Shown here: piece by piece, positions 63,701 to 64,000 of the stretch
How the letters are laid out: each line of letters begins with the position of its first letter
How positions within the stretch are numbered: the first letter of the stretch is position 1
From: Notospermus geniculatus
Lineage: Eukaryota > Nemertea > Pilidiophora > Heteronemertea > Lineidae
Assembly: GCA_002633025.1 (NCBI GenBank)
Contig: NMRB01000115.1
Coordinates: forward strand, 554,975 to 618,974
Direction: 5' to 3'
DNA: 64,000 nt
The notes under the pieces: model-generated
The model's input: only the letters and a program-made list of their open reading frames with translations
What the model was told of the DNA's origin: nothing
Database searches by the model: none
Position numbers and translations under genes: made by a program

Positions 63701-64000
63701 CCCCTGTAAAAATAGCGGCCGACTTGAGGAGCGGTTATTAATGCATTTATTTAAGAGATGAGGATTGTGGATGGAAAAAATATTGTAAATAATGTACATA
63801 TATGTATGTGGGGTGATCTTGTTGTAATATAGGAGAAATATAAAGGTAAATGGTCCCTTTATTGGCCAGGGTATCAGTCACAGCCAAAATACCTCGAGAG
63901 CAAGGCCTATTCTCATTTCCTCTACACGCCACTTGCGCATAAGGCCTTCTTTAAATTTTCCAGTTTAGGTGTGGTAGAATCTAGTGCCCCCCCCCCCCCC
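63701..64000. other. Barhl 3' flank, ends in poly-C
   Basis: AT-rich sequence with no gene is followed by a terminal C run from about 63987 to the window edge, a likely low-quality region. Confidence 0.5.

Overview
This is eukaryotic DNA from a draft assembly. It has spliced genes with canonical GT-AG introns, TACATGTA- and TAGGCCTA-rich filler, very many short inverted-repeat (MITE-like) elements, and gaps written as N (157 and 838 bases, plus isolated single Ns). Gene content and repeat style suggest a marine invertebrate, most likely a non-vertebrate deuterostome (cephalochordate, echinoderm or hemichordate). I cannot settle the phylum from this sequence. No prokaryotic or viral gene system and no CRISPR array was seen.

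Only two protein-coding genes can be supported, both on the + strand. (1) The 3' five exons of a CFAP77 (C9orf171-type) axonemal gene lie at 2723-10256; its 5' exon(s) were not found. (2) A complete three-exon BarH-like (Barhl) homeobox gene lies at 44159-63200. It encodes 303 aa, with a Groucho-binding-type motif in exon 1 and the homeodomain split between exons 2 and 3. From memory, human CFAP77 and BARHL1 are also adjacent, in the same order and orientation, at 9q34, so the pair looks like ancient microsynteny around a developmental gene.

Layout: 1-2.7 kb is packed with nested terminal-inverted-repeat elements. 2.7-10.3 kb is CFAP77. 10.3-19.7 kb is non-coding with several MITEs and a triple CRE (TGACGTCA) cluster. 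19.7-36.3 kb is an approximately 8.3 kb segment present twice in direct orientation, joined at a single N and about 90 bp of other sequence. It is either a real tandem duplication or, more likely, two haplotypes placed end to end. Comparing the copies shows insertions present in one copy and absent from the other, and three blocks of 0.6-0.8 kb with no or almost no differences inside much more divergent sequence. 36.3-44.1 kb is non-coding with a minisatellite, a cluster of hairpin MITEs and a CCAAT/CRE-rich stretch just upstream of Barhl. 44.2-63.2 kb is Barhl, whose two large introns hold tandem arrays, MITEs, a tRNA-derived SINE and a small retro-inserted unit with a hammerhead-ribozyme-like core.

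The two genes do not form a pathway: CFAP77 is a structural ciliary protein and Barhl a transcription factor. The likely biological link is that Barhl regulatory DNA lies in the roughly 34 kb between them. The most notable observations are the conserved gene pair, the invariant blocks in the duplicated segment, the excess of palindromic TGACGTCA sites, and the hammerhead-like insertion. None is proved to be a new system.
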